DNA from: Mactra quadrangularis
Lineage: Eukaryota > Mollusca > Bivalvia > Venerida > Mactridae
Direction of reading: 5' to 3'
DNA length: 64,000 nucleotides
Assembly: GCA_025267735.1 (NCBI GenBank)
Contig: CM046296.1
Location: 25,322,464-25,386,463, forward strand
Shown: positions 23,842 through 36,030 of the stretch, in pieces
Position numbering within the stretch: the stretch's first letter is position 1
Layout of the letters: every line of letters starts with the position of its first letter
Program-made: the position numbers and the translations under genes
Notes under the pieces: model-generated
Database searches by the model: none
Told to the model about the DNA's origin: nothing
Seen by the model: the letters and a program-made list of their open reading frames with translations, nothing else

Positions 23842-25198
23842 TGAAAATTCATCCTACAGGTGGCAGCACCATATGCACTTCCTGAAGTTTGTTGGAATTC
23901 TGGGATATGATCATCTTGTACTTATTGACCTTTTAACCTCTCCAGAAACTAACTGCTTATTATATTTTACAAAATACCTGAAGATACTGCAGACTTCTTG
24001 GAGTGATTTTGTTTATGTTACAAAACTACTTAAAGATGAGAAATATGACACTGGAATTGATGAAGCTACCTCAAATACATATGACATGGTTGCAACTGCA
24101 CCAAGCAAACATGAAGTGATAGAAAATGAGTCAAATGATCATTTTGTTGTGAAATGTCCCACAAATTCCTGCAATTTGGTAGAAGAAGCATTTAATGACT
24201 GTGTTGAAGTACAGCCTACTTTAAATGACTGTGTTAAGATTAAAATTACCTTAAAAGATGAAGATATGCATAAAAGTACTTCTAAAAATGTGTTTGTTCA
24301 CAGTAGTTGTCAGAAATCTGCTGGTAATTTAATGGATCTTGATACACCTGAATGTGAAAATGAAATGGAAGCAGACAACTTAGATCATGGACAGAATGAT
24401 TCTCAAATGTATGATAATATACCAACAATGCAAACTGCAAATAATATTGAAGTCAATAGATCTATGAAAACAAATATGAAGAGGGACGGTAATAAAATGA
24501 GAAGTGACTCAGTATGTAAAAGTGGTGGTCTTTCATTACTGGCTGATGCTTATGATGATGATTCTGATGATAGCTCTAATAGTGATAATGATGATGAAGA
24601 TAATATTAATGAAGCTATTAATAATTTAAAGTCTCATAATGATGAAAATAGTGATACTATCCAGAAGGAAAATTATTCTAGATTAAATAATGATGTAGCT
24701 GCTGACAATGTTAACATAGAATGTGATGTCACTGTAGGTCTAAATGTTGACAAACTTAATGTTAATGATTGTGTTGTTGATGATTTATCAGTCAAATTTG
24801 AGGACAATGATGATGAAATTTTCAATGGTATCAAAAGTAATGATATTGAAGGTGATAACTTTGACAATACTAATGATGATGGTAATGACAAAAATGAAAC
24901 TAATGACAAATGCAATAAAGATGTTGATTTCTGTGATGATGACTTTGGCTGCAATGATGATGATGATAATGATGATGATTTTGATATTGAAGAGTACAGA
25001 AGAATAATGAAGGACCTAAATGATGAAACAGTTAGTAATACAAACACTGACAATGAAATACTTGATAAAACTATGAGTATGTTAATTAGAACACGGTTTA
25101 AACTAGAGGCATTGAGAGATTCTAATATTATTATGTATAATCCTAATGTATTTATACATCTTATATCTTCTATTGAAGTTATATATGAGAATGTTTAA
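23842..25198 (+). CDS. LINS1: LINS1 exon 5 (residues 363-814, Lines C-terminal domain)
   Basis: This last coding exon completes Cys363 and ends at TAA 25,196. It begins with WQHHMHFLKFVGILGYD then LIDLLTSPETNCLLYF and YLKILQTSW, the counterpart of the human stretch around FLISSETCFLEY and RYLKLLQKDW. A long, poorly conserved middle holds two acidic blocks (about residues 593-620, with DDDSDDSSNSDNDDED matching the human DSSDDSDVE site, and about 680-746, very rich in Asp and Asn). The last 40 residues (ALRDSNIIMYNPN and IEVIYENV) match the human C terminus (ELRDAICR, YNPTALLKLLKYIEVI). The full protein is 814 residues against 757 in man; the extra length is mostly the acidic linker. A long antisense ORF here is a shadow. 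Confidence 0.96.
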
Positions 25199-25202
25199 TA
25201 AA
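25197..25202 (+). terminator. AATAAA overlapping LINS1 stop codon (possible poly(A) signal)
   Basis: The hexamer shares the last two bases of the TAA stop. A second AATAAA lies at 25,351-25,356 and would give a more usual 3'UTR of about 170 bp. Which one is used cannot be told from sequence. Confidence 0.4.
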
Positions 25203-28200
25203 AAAGGTTACTAATCTTATAATTGTTGGTTAGAATTAAAATTTGATTTTCACCCTACTTTAATGTTGCTCGTTCACAGATTCCACTTTGAACGTTTCAC
25301 TAAATCTTTGAACGAGGTACTTTAAACGCAATGGATGGTGTGGATGAACCAATAAAGCCAAGAACTTCTATATGCATCTAATACATGCTCAATTTGTTGA
25401 CAGTTTAACATATAGATGTAAATGTACATAAAGAATCACTGTATGTTTCTGTCCAACGAAAGCTCAAATTATGCCCCTAGCATCACAGTTGGGCTTGTGT
25501 CCATAGACTGAAATATTACATTTGGTTATATAAAAAAGGTGTCTGCAAACGTATCAGAGACAGCCAAAGTAAAATCACAGACCAACTACTTGGCCTAAAA
25601 GCCGAGGGAGATGTTTTTTAAGTTTTTGAACTTTTTGTTATCAAAAAGACGCAGCATATGAATAACAAAAACTAGAACCTACGGTATTTCTGCCTTGGAA
25701 TGGAATGTGGCAAAATAAATGCCACTGGGGGCTTAAACCAAGTTCTACGGTGTAAAAGTTAGAAAAATCTATCTGAAGTGAGCTGTCTTGTGTCCTTGTC
25801 CTGGTTTGTTTTATAGAGCCGTAGGCTATTTCAGAAAGTGTAAACAAGTGCTTGAATGTTAAGAAAACATTAGTGCAACAGGTTAGGTGAATTGCTCATC
25901 ATTAATGTATGAAGAAATGTTAATGAACGTAAAATAATACAATAATAATGATCTATGATTTTACAAGTATCAACTAACATGATCATTAGTCTGTGTGAAA
26001 TCATTACAAAATTACAAATATAGAAGTCATTTATTGACATATTCTGACAATTATATCTAAAACCTGATTAATACCAAAGTCTTTAGTCTCATAATTTTCA
26101 ACAACAAATAATGAGATAAACAAAAAAATGTTCTTAGCTGATTTCTCTGCCTACACAAATAATTACATAACAAAAGATAATATTTAAACATTTCTACATG
26201 TAATACCTTTCTCACCCCATCACAATTGATCCCGTGAGTTTAGCTCCTAATCCACTGCACAAACATTGATTCAAGGAGTAAACTTGGTCATGAGCAAAAT
26301 ATTTTGTGCAGAGGATTCATTGTAAACAATTACTGTACACAAGCCAACGTGAACATTTTAGGACAAAGAAATATGATAGTTTTTATGCATTATTACAATT
26401 TTCCTATATAAAGCTACTACAAGAATTGGGCAAACAAGTTTTTAATTACATTCTGGCGATAATGTGACTTTATATCCTAAATACTCCATATTCTATACAG
26501 TAAAAACACTCTCTCAGGCTCCCCTCTTGTAGGAATAATTATCAGATTACTTGAAAAAATTCAAATGTTTTAGCGCCAGTTTCTGAATCCCACACTTATC
26601 TTGATTTTTAGATTCTATATAACGTCACCAGTACTTAAATACATTCGCACTGAGATTGGGAGACTTCGGCTTCTAGTGAGGAAACCCATATTAAATATTT
26701 AAATTTCATGGACATGCATTATCCTGCAATGATCAGTAATTGAACATGGCGGCTCTGTATTCAAAGTCCTGATATTTGCATTGCTGTTCACTGATGGCTT
26801 CTATTAGCTGATTATCAAATCAATTTAAGATATTTTTACGTATTTTTTCCTCATGAAACAATATGATTAGGATGTTTAGCCTAGGAAAATTGAGATGAAG
26901 TTTTCTGCCGTGCCTTCCAAAAATCATGGACAAATGAATTCTTAAGTGGTTTGACTATTATAATAAAAGCTTACTCATGTAACATGGTTTTGGATCATAT
27001 GTTGATAAACTGATTAACGTTGATTTTATACAATAATGTGATTTGCTCAGATGACTCTTTGTTTTTTATTTACATTGGTAAATTTTAATTAGTTTATCAT
27101 AGAAGCGAATTTGTCCAAGAGCATTTGCAGGGTAGTGTTTATCGTTTTTTACTTTCAAACATAAATCACATATGAAATTAATTTCCAATGATGCACCAAT
27201 TACAATCTTTCAATCATTTATGACAGAAGATATGCGTAATTACAACCATGATATATTAGATGTGCACACGCTAATATTTCAATACAAAAACTCATGGTAG
27301 ATTAGTTGTGCGATTACCGACAATTCAATACAAGCCCTATCAAACACTTCCTAATAATATGTCAGGCTGGTCCATTTATTTACACGTGGTTCAGTAAATT
27401 GTTATGGCTCATAGATTAAACAGTGTATATTTTGTACTTTTAAAATTGGTCCCGCTCAAAGTATTAATGCAGCTGAATATGAGTGTTAACATTTTGTGTC
27501 AACTGGTCTTAGAATTTAGTTATCAGTCGAGTGTCCAAAACCATAAAAATCAAGACAAAAGGGTTCTGAGGATCTGGTCCTAATTCTTTCTTGATCAAAA
27601 TCGAAGAAAAATAGTGTTCAACATTCCTTCGCACATAAGCATGAATAGAGCGTGTTTGATACTGAAGTACTAAATTTAATTATGTAGCGTTTTAAGCGAC
27701 CTATTGTCGCGACAAACGTTCTTTACACTAACCTATGCTACCTGATACGGCAGGAAATAAAAACTACATTATTCAAATATTCAAGCCTTGTTGTTTTCTA
27801 ACAAATATATTTATAGATAAAGTACAAGGAAATGTTTATCAATACTCACCTATGTTTATACTTAACTTGATTTCGGATTATCTTCCTTACCACTGACAAG
27901 TTGTCGGTTCAGCTGTTTAACTAGGAGAACCACCCGCACTGAACAACGCTTGTTAATATCTGAAAGTAAACAATGTTGTAACAATTACCTCGTTACAAAT
28001 AGTTAATTATAAATTATTATTCAACCATTTAGTTGTTTTACTGTAACATAAACAATACTTGAACAAAGTATGATATAAAACTTAGGTTGTAAAATTTAAA
28101 GAATGTTCGATGCTATGTAGGAAAATAGCGATAGAGTCACTTGGCATAGATCTTTGAATGGCAATGCTATCAAGGAAACTGTTCAGATTAGATCATTTTA

Positions 28201-28286
28201 GTCGTAACTTGGCTTTTATCACATTCTTGAATTACAATGTCTTTATACACATTAGGACCATGCATACTTAATAGGTTATACTGTTA
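25203..28286. other. Gene-free stretch downstream of LINS1
   Basis: AT-rich, many stops in all frames; no exon, repeat array or inverted-repeat element recognised apart from the LINS1 3'UTR at the start. Confidence 0.5.
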
Positions 28287-28479
28287 CAGTCTACGAAATT
28301 AGTGGGTGTCCAGTTGCCCGGGACAACAAATTTCTAGTTCGGCCAACTTTGGGCAACCAATTTTTTTTGGTGGGAGGGGAGGGGTTTACCAACTTTCTAC
28401 AAACAAAATATACATGTAGTGCTATCTGCTACAATGATCTGTTCGGGCAACAACTCTCATATCATAATTTCGTAGACTG
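28287..28479. mobile_element. MITE-like element with CAGTCTACGAAATTA ends
   Basis: The element is 193 bp with perfect 15-bp inverted ends (CAGTCTACGAAATTA and its complement). The interior has GTTGCCCGGGACAACAAATT and GATCTGTTCGGGCAACA. A related, shorter copy lies inverted at 40,905-41,064. No clear target duplication was found. Confidence 0.7.
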
Positions 28480-28666
28480 AATACACATGGTCAAATCATA
28501 TATTATTTAATAATTTTGAAAAAGGTGATAAGTACATTTGTGTCATTTTTTAATGCTTTCATGGTAATACTACCCCATATCTCACTGTCTTTAATTAAAA
28601 ATGTACGACAAAATTGGTATACAGATACTTCTTTCAATTAATTATAATTATAAATAATTATACTAT

Positions 28667-29120
28667 CAGAGGTGCGTCAACAATGCGAGCGCTCGAGCGA
28701 ATTGTAAGTCTATTGAACGACTGCGAGCGCTCGCTGTAAAATTCAAGATGGCGTCAAACAGAACATTATTAAAAATAGCGGGTGAGGAATCAATTATTTC
28801 TGCTGATACATGAGATCTTTCACATTTTTTATTTCATATGAATCATTATGATACAATTTACTGTACAAAATAAACTATATTATATGCATTGCGTGGATAT
28901 GTTATGTGGAACAAGTAACACACAAGTTTGCGTCCCACTTTTCAGGGATGATTCTTTGAGATAAAAGTTTTAAATTTTCCAGCCGCCATCTTTGATATCT
29001 AAGCGAAGCACCTCTCGAGCTGAATCGCGAGCGCTCGCGAGCACTCGCGCGGTCGCCCGCGTTCAGAACGAGAGCGCTCGATGTCGCCTCGAGCGCTCGC
29101 ATTTGTTAAACGCTCCTCTG
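28667..29120. mobile_element. hAT-like MITE with palindromic GAGCGCTC ends
   Basis: The element is 454 bp. Inverted ends begin CAGAGG.GCGT..AACA and lead into GCGAGCGCTCGAG on both sides. The ends are strongly CpG-rich inside AT-rich DNA and repeat GAGCGCTCG several times. Inside each end is AAGATGGCG (28,745 plus; 29,000 minus), a YY1-like word. The CAG start suggests hAT, but the 8-bp flanks (TATACTAT and GTTATCTT) do not match, so the class is uncertain. The short ORFs across it are chance frames. Confidence 0.65.
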
Positions 29121-29529
29121 GTTATCTTCTTGGAAGAGTATACAACCGGTTGGATTGTTTTTCTTACAGATGAAATGCTGAAGGCGCTAATTACAAATGG
29201 CTTTATTGCAGTATTGTGGCTTGATTTACATAAGCAAATATGGCTGTGGGAATAATATTCCAACGAAACTGAGTATTCATGCTTTATCTATTGCCCTTAA
29301 ATAGTCTTTGAGGAAACCCCTGTTTTATACTAAAACCGATTCACATTTAACTATGTAATAAAAGACCAAGAGTCATTTAAGGACATTGCAAACTCAGCAT
29401 TAAATAACAACATATTATTCGAAGTATAACGTGAATATGATTTCGTTAAAATACTATACCTTACAGTATGCATGATCAGATTTTCTTAACACTTCATTTG
29501 TCAAAGAATCTTTAGAGACCATTGTATAT
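29121..29529. other. Gene-free stretch
   Basis: No ORF or repeat structure recognised. Confidence 0.4.
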
Positions 29530-30231
29530 AGCTTTAACAATAATCGTTTAATGGCAAAACATTCAAATAAGATCCTTTTACATTCGAGTGTCGTCTGCTT
29601 GCAAAGAATCCACTGCAAAACGTATTTTAATTATTCTCAACATTACATTATATCAGAGTGCAGTAGGTTTCTTAAAACTGTTAGACCCATTAACATTAAT
29701 ACGATAAATCCTATATATTTTCATTAATGTTGAAAACCCTCACGCGGACTAGGACGCATAAGTTGCCCTTTACTTTTCTTTACTTTATAGTATACAGTTT
29801 GTTAGCTCTTCATTGATAGTCATAATTTCGGTTAAAGATTTATCTATCTTTTGCAGAAGTGATGCTAAATGCACAATGGATTTATGTTAAAATAACGTCT
29901 TGTTTACATGAGAAAATATATGTTCGTAGGAACTTTATTCTAATGCAATTGTGAGGATTCATACTTCAAATATTGCTTAAATTGTAATCTTATAATGGCA
30001 AACTTTTCTAACAAGATACCGGTAAAGTTGAGTGTTGTCTGCTTGTATAGATTCTACGACAAATCTAAGTTTTAGTGCCACTTAACCACTTTAAACATTT
30101 CAACAGATCAGACTGCAGTAGATCTACTCAAACTTGTACAACTTCATACCACTATTAAAACAATACTTCCGTCTATTTTCGTCAATGTCAAGAAATGTCA
30201 CGCGGACATAGACTTATTAATTGTCCGTCAG
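29530..30231 (+). repeat. Diverged direct duplication (~440-bp period)
   Basis: 29,540-29,760 and 29,985-30,215 share an ordered set of words: TAATGGCAAA, AGATCC/ATACC, GTGTCGTCTGCTTG/GTGTTGTCTGCTTG, GTGCAGTAG/CTGCAGTAG, TATATTTTCATTAATGT/TCTATTTTCGTCAATGT and TCACGCGGAC. The copies are old, with many indels. Confidence 0.6.
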
Positions 30232-30916
30232 GAACTTGAGGTTGTTGAAACAAAATGATAGATAACACTAGTTAAGTATAAGATCTATTATGCCTATCAT
30301 AAATATTCGACATTTTAGTCACGTGTAAAGTATCAAACCATGTGATCAATGAGAGTGAAATAAGAAAAATATATCAACTGTAAGCCGAGTCATGACTCGA
30401 AAAAATAATAAGCCAATTTCGCTCTCCCCGAGTTATATACAAAGCACGTTGTCAGCTAAGACGTGGCATGCCTAGCAATATATTGAGTGTGAGTAAAACA
30501 ATCCATATGGTCAGTTATGGTAAGGCTTGAAAAATATTAGGTCAACTGTGAGTAAACCAGCGTACATGGTCAGCTTAGACGTGGTATGTATGGTTAAATA
30601 CAATGTAATTGGTCAGCATAGATGTGGTGAGCATAATATGGGGGGCATCGGGAAGATGCTGTTCCGAGTCAATCTAAGTCAATCTAAGGCTATTTCATTT
30701 ATAACATTGTTAATATTTTGTAAATGATCAACCATAAAAGACTGTCTCTTTGTACAGTTACTAGGAGATTCAAAGTATCAACATGCTTTTTTACTTCTTA
30801 AATTGAAGTTCAATTAATGCATACACACACCACTTCTTACTATTTATCACAGAGTACATACATGCCTAAGTGACATGAAATGCGAGGCAAATAAAGCCTA
30901 AGATACATTGTTGGAT
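30232..30916. other. Gene-free stretch with weak GGTCAGC repeats
   Basis: GTCAGCTAAGACGTGGCATG (about 30,451) recurs in degenerate form near 30,570 and 30,612 with irregular spacing. Nothing else is recognised. Confidence 0.35.
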
Positions 30917-31274
30917 CTAAAGCTACAGTCCCATAAACATAAAAAAGTCGTGAGGGCACCGTACGGGCACCGTGCGATCAAGCTCCGCAAGGACCCGTAC
31001 GAACTCTTGCGTACCCGAACAGACTGTTACGTTTTTACCAGGGTCCGGGAGACGTGCCCAGGATACACGTACCAGTTTCAGAGTCAAATCGTGAACAAAA
31101 TCGTGGCCGAGGATGGATTAAACATGTATATCTTCCAGCTACGGCTCCATATGGGTGTGTTGTTTTGAACTATGTGCGTACCGTCACCTTGGTACGCAAG
31201 GCTTCCCACGGCCTACGATTGTCTGCACGAACGGGTCCGTAACAAGCCACGATTTTATGGGACTGAGGCTTTAG
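30917..31274. mobile_element. GC-rich MITE with CTAAAGC..CAGTCCCATAAA ends
   Basis: The element is 358 bp. Inverted ends are CTAAAGCTACAGTCCCATAA at 30,917 and its near complement ending at 31,274 (two mismatches in 21). Its interior is much richer in G, C and CpG than the flanks (many CGTACG, CCGTAC, GGTACGC words), so open frames arise by chance. No clear target duplication; superfamily not assigned. Confidence 0.7.
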
Positions 31275-32158
31275 CTGGCAATATCGCTAATCCCGTCGTT
31301 AGCTGTCCTAATATGTCTGCGACGGTATCATAATTAAAACAATCAATCAATCATTCACATGTTTTGCACTCTCATAATACTGCATTTCCTTCTCGCCATT
31401 AATTGAATAACACACAGTATTTAGTTGAAGGCGTCAAACGAGTCGACACAAATGCTCATACGAGCTACAACTGAGTGTTTTTCTATTGATTAGCAATATG
31501 TTGTTGGTGCGTGCATGTCTCATCAATCACGTTTGTAATTAGACATACCCCCTGTCATAAATGATTGATAGATTATCATTGGTCCATGGGTTAAGGTCTT
31601 GTTTGTTGGATTCGATTTTAACACCGTTTTCAATATTCTTTTTTCTATTATTACGGTGGATGGCCCATCAACAAATTTTCCTAGACTTTATATTCATCAT
31701 TAATACGTATACTTGTTAACTTTTCCCAAAGAAGCTAACTAGTTCGTATATCCATATACGATTGAATATTGCCTTTATAATAGGAACTTAAAACACATTT
31801 TTATAACCTCTTGTGAACAACACCCACTGTGAGAGACTTAAGTATGTTTCTGTTCAGAGGTTGAATTTAATTAAAATGACACCAAAGGGAAATATCAAAA
31901 GCTGTTGTTGAGCAGAGGATTTGTTACGGAGTGTGCCGCTATGCAGAGGTTATACTGTACTAAGTATTGAACAAACATGTTTTCTATATCTTAGTCGTGC
32001 ACAAAATAACATCTACCATTATAGAAATAGATGAGTCCTATCTACTTACCATCTGTGGTTGGGTTAACATCGGGTTGTTTGATATTTATATTTACAGCAT
32101 GTTGAAATCATACTACATGTTTTTTTAGAAGATTTATTTAGTTACGTTTTTATACTGA
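31275..32158. other. Gene-free stretch
   Basis: No coding exon or repeat recognised in this AT-rich segment. Confidence 0.4.
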
Positions 32159-32175
32159 TAGGTTCACCTACTGCC

Positions 32176-32310
32176 ATGGCTGATCCTGAGACAGAACGGA
32201 AGTTAAAATCAGCAACCAATCATCATGGCTTAAATGTACCTAGTAGTGCATTGTGGGGTGGAGAAGATATCAGAAAAATGGCGGACACAGGGACATTACA
32301 GATTAGATAA
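32176..32310 (+). CDS. Candidate 44-residue ORF in exon-like context
   Basis: An ATG in good Kozak context (CTGCCATGG) opens 44 codons starting MADPETERKLKSATNHHGL and containing ALWGGEDIRKMADTGTLQ before TAA. Composition is balanced and hydrophilic, unlike the Phe/Ile/Tyr-rich chance ORFs around it. It is preceded by a possible 3' splice site (TTTTTATACTGATAG, ending 32,160) and followed by a consensus donor GTGAGT at 32,323. That fits a spliced transcript with UTR introns coding for a microprotein, or an exon of a larger unseen gene. I recognise no family. It is cytosolic by appearance, with no signal or membrane segment. It could still be chance. Confidence 0.35.
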   Translation: MADPETERKLKSATNHHGLNVPSSALWGGEDIRKMADTGTLQIR

Positions 32311-32322
32311 GACAAGAGATTA

Positions 32323-34589
32323 GTGAGTTTGTTGCTTGTTTGTTCTTGTGATGATTATAATTGTTTAAAAGCTCTGGTCCTATTTACTGTAAAAATAATG
32401 ACCTATGAACGAAAAAAATAACAAAGAATAATACTTCACCTAATTTTAGTTTTGCTCAAAATACAAACTCTATAGTATCAGCCATAATGTGTCTTCAGTT
32501 TGCAACTTTTTGACAAATGTCATAGGCGGGTCCAGGATTTCTAGTTACGGAGAACGGAAAGTGGCCCCCGGAAGCACCTGAGTTTTTTGTAATTTTTAAG
32601 GGATTCAGGTTCATTTCCAGAATCTTGACAATATCTTGTCCCATGAGAGTTCTGCGGTCTACTAGTATCTTTAAAGTGACAAAATGTTATTCTACATACT
32701 TTAATTCCATTTTCTGACCACAACAAGTGACTACAGCTATACATGTTTACTAAGTCGAACAACTCCAGTGCTTTCAGCGCTTTGATTTAAGTTCTCGCCA
32801 CTGGATATTTGCGTGGTCACATAGCGGATTATACTGTAATTATAAGAATCGCTGGTTCCTGTGTGATGTACTTACATTACAGTATCTCTTGAACTCTCAC
32901 GAAAACATTATTGGTTTCAATGCTAAATTATCTTTCCTAAGGTATGAAGAAAATTATAAATTAACAGTTAATTTATACGGTATCATTTCCAAAACAGGTG
33001 CATTGTGATAAGAAGTCGCGTACAAAACAGAAAACATTGAGATGGTAAACAAAACAACATCATTGCACGTTGCTATACCAGTAGTTTTTAACATTTCATC
33101 GAATAGAAATTCTAATTTGAAAATGAATTACAACACAAACAGTTTTGTCTAACTAATAAGAATTGATCAATGTATTGCCTGATTTCGTAGTTTGTACTTG
33201 CATTATGGTGCGAATATTCGTCAATGAAATGAACGATCAATGGTAATGTAAGTGCCATCTTAACAGATATTTAAGCTTAAAGCAATGTATAGTTTTTATT
33301 TGTCAGCAGGTCCATATAGCTACTATTAGCTTTTGTTCAGGTTCATGATTGTTTGTTATATTTTGTCGCTGTGTTCATCTGTATGGCATCGTTTGTCAGT
33401 AACTTCATTTACAAGTTCTAACAAGTCTCAATCCATTAATTAAACGTATTCAATACTCACGTAGTGAAACTGGGAGAGAGTGGAATTAATTAGAAAAAAA
33501 GATCTTTATGAACAAGTTTCTGCTGAAAATGTTTTCTACTAATTTAAAAACATTGCATTAAATGTGATGAGATATTATATTTGTCATGAATTTTTTTTCT
33601 CTTAAACACAAAAACATTCACTGCAATAGACACGTGGTAATTTGTATTGTTGTAATTTATAATAGTCTCTCATATTTATATCTAGAAAGCATTGCATGTT
33701 GTTATTAGTTTAATAGTTTATCTGTATATACATGCTCGTATATGTTTTAATTGTAATTTATTGTGTAGCATGCAATGTGAGACTTAAATAAAACATAAAT
33801 AAATGGTATTATATCTAGACTGCAATGTGAGACTTAAAAAAATAAGTAAATGGTAATATATCTATACTAAATAAAACAGTTGCTAAACAACACTAGTGAG
33901 GTGAGATCATGCGGGTTAGATGCAAACATAGTAAGTAGCAGTTGCGATAAGTTAAAATTTAAGCTACGTCCGAGTGTTTATACTTTAACTATATATTTCA
34001 AAATGTATTAAAGTCCGTTGGCCTCATTTGCTTATAGCCACAACGTACAGAAAATTAATTATAGTTTAAATCCACGTACCCGTGTTTCCATACATATTAA
34101 AAAATACTGACCACCAGCTTTGTTATAAATCAGCACTGAAGATAAAATACTATTTTATCAAAAGTCGGTTGGCATATCGGAGGCTGTCTTTGATTCTGAA
34201 GCGTTTTGAAAGCGAACATTTGTAAGAATTAAATAAGGTCTGGTATAAGTTTCAGATTTATATAAAACGGCTCTTGGCTCTTATACTTACTGTATCATGT
34301 TATAGATGTAGTTTTTTACTTTAGCTAACTATATGTGAAATGATATTATTACTCTATGAATTTATATACAATAGAAGAAAATTGATTAAACATTACGCTG
34401 GTCCGTAGACTTAGCAATTAGGACAAACGCTTAAGTAGATAAATTGATTTGAGAACTAAAGCATATGAAAGACATTAGTTTTTGTTTATTTTCGACCATA
34501 TTTTACGGTGACATGTAATTTTCGGAGATATTTATGTAAAACAACTGTTGCTTGTTCGAGCGCACAGTCGGAGGTTCATAGTACGTTCA
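32323..34589. other. Gene-free stretch with small repeats
   Basis: 32,522-32,650 resembles the GC-rich repeat at 45.25 kb (GTCCAGGATTT, TTTTTAAGGGA, CATTTCCAG). A short two-copy direct repeat with AATGTGAGACTTAAA lies at about 33,768-33,872. No gene is recognised. Confidence 0.4.
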
Positions 34590-36030
34590 ATACTTAAATG
34601 AACTCAGGGATTTGATGTTTGTTCGGCTTACTTCAAGAATACAACGAGAATCAGTTGTTTTTTAAACAAACTAAAAACGAAAAGAAAGAATAAGGACTCA
34701 TAAAATTGTTTTAAAATATATCTACGTATATTCTAAACTGTTATAAATTACTCTGAAAGTTTATGAGCATTGTAATAATAGCAAGTCATAAAACCTGTAG
34801 TATTTTGTTCTTTGGATATAGAGAAAAACTCATAACAAGGAATAATGAAGCTTTTATACAGAAAGATGTTTTGTGACCTTTATATCTCTTCAAAAGTCTG
34901 TATTAAATTTCTAGGCAAGTAAAACAGTATTTAATACTTGTATATTTTAACGCACAGTATTCGATAAACTTTCTAACTTAATAATCTGTTATATGTATTG
35001 CGTTCAACAAATTCCGAAGATTAACAGAGATTTGCTACTAGTACATGCCAACGATTAAAATGATTAATTAGACACAACAACTTTTCAAACAACTTCAAGA
35101 ACAAGTTTTTCGATACACACACAGCTGTTAGCTGCAATGATATACATAATTGTTTCTTTAACAGTGCAATATACATTGGTAGATGGATGATACCTTTTGA
35201 AAAGAAGATATATATTTTGTTGTACATTGTATATCTATTCTTTTTGCCGCTGACAAAATATACATGTCAGATGTGTCGGAAAATCAAACTGCCACGTTAA
35301 AACATTTAAATACAAGGATGGATTGAATGAGTTTTATCCATATTTCCATTACAGACCATAATCTAAGCGTCAGATCATGCGATTAAAAGTCGAAGAAATC
35401 TCTGAAAAAAATGACAGTAGGCAAACGCAAGAAAAATAGTATCAAGCTTTACATGATGTTACATGTGATGCATGAAACGCATTCTTTTTTAAAGGAAACC
35501 CAATAGTTAAGGTCAATGTAAAATGAAATGAACTAAGAAATTATGAAATTTGTCTGGCATACTTTAAGAATACTTGTACAATGGAAAACACGAGAAAAAA
35601 TAAGAAAATATGCTGTTGTGTGCTGAACGATATTTTGTGTAAAACAAGGCCTTAATGTTTCTACGAATGTCTGCATTTAATATCTGGACATGTAAAATAC
35701 AAGCATTGACGTTAAGATTATACAAAAGGTATGGATAAAAAGTGTTAAGCATCCTGACACAATTTGAACGACGCTAAAATTGTATACAAGACAAACTTTC
35801 AAACAGAACGCAATTTCTTGTTGTTATATGTATTGCATTCAACAAATTCCAAAGATTAAACGAGATTAGCTACCAGTACATGCCAACAATTATTGAGACT
35901 CCAAAAACACTATCAGAACGAGATTTTCAATTTACACATATTTGTTAGCTTCAATGATGTACATATTATAGTTGTTTCTATAGAAGTGAAGGTAAAAATG
36001 AATGATAAATTAAGTCATTTCATATTTTGT
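34590..36030 (+). repeat. Diverged direct duplication (~830-bp period)
   Basis: 34,990-35,220 and 35,820-36,030 share GTTATATGTATTGC.TTCAACAAATTCC.AAGATTAA, TAGTACATGCCAAC and CTTCAATGAT.TACATA in order. Upstream, TACTTCAAGAATAC and TACTTTAAGAATAC correspond. A partial third copy starts at about 40,555 (TATGTATTGCGTTCAACTAA). Confidence 0.65.

Noticed and set aside
23842..23872. Alternative exon 5 start at CATCCTACAG, giving WW
   Set aside because: In phase, but the acceptor at 23,841 has a far better pyrimidine tract and keeps the frame too.
24673..25053. 126-codon minus-strand ORF rich in Ser and Leu
   Set aside because: Antisense shadow of the acidic Asp/Asn-rich part of LINS1 exon 5.
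28902..29263. ORFs on both strands across 28.9-29.26 kb
   Set aside because: They read the palindromic GAGCGCTCG ends of a MITE in opposite directions; no conservation expected.
30908..31242. Overlapping Arg-rich ORFs at 30.9-31.2 kb
   Set aside because: Chance frames in a GC-rich MITE bounded by inverted repeats.
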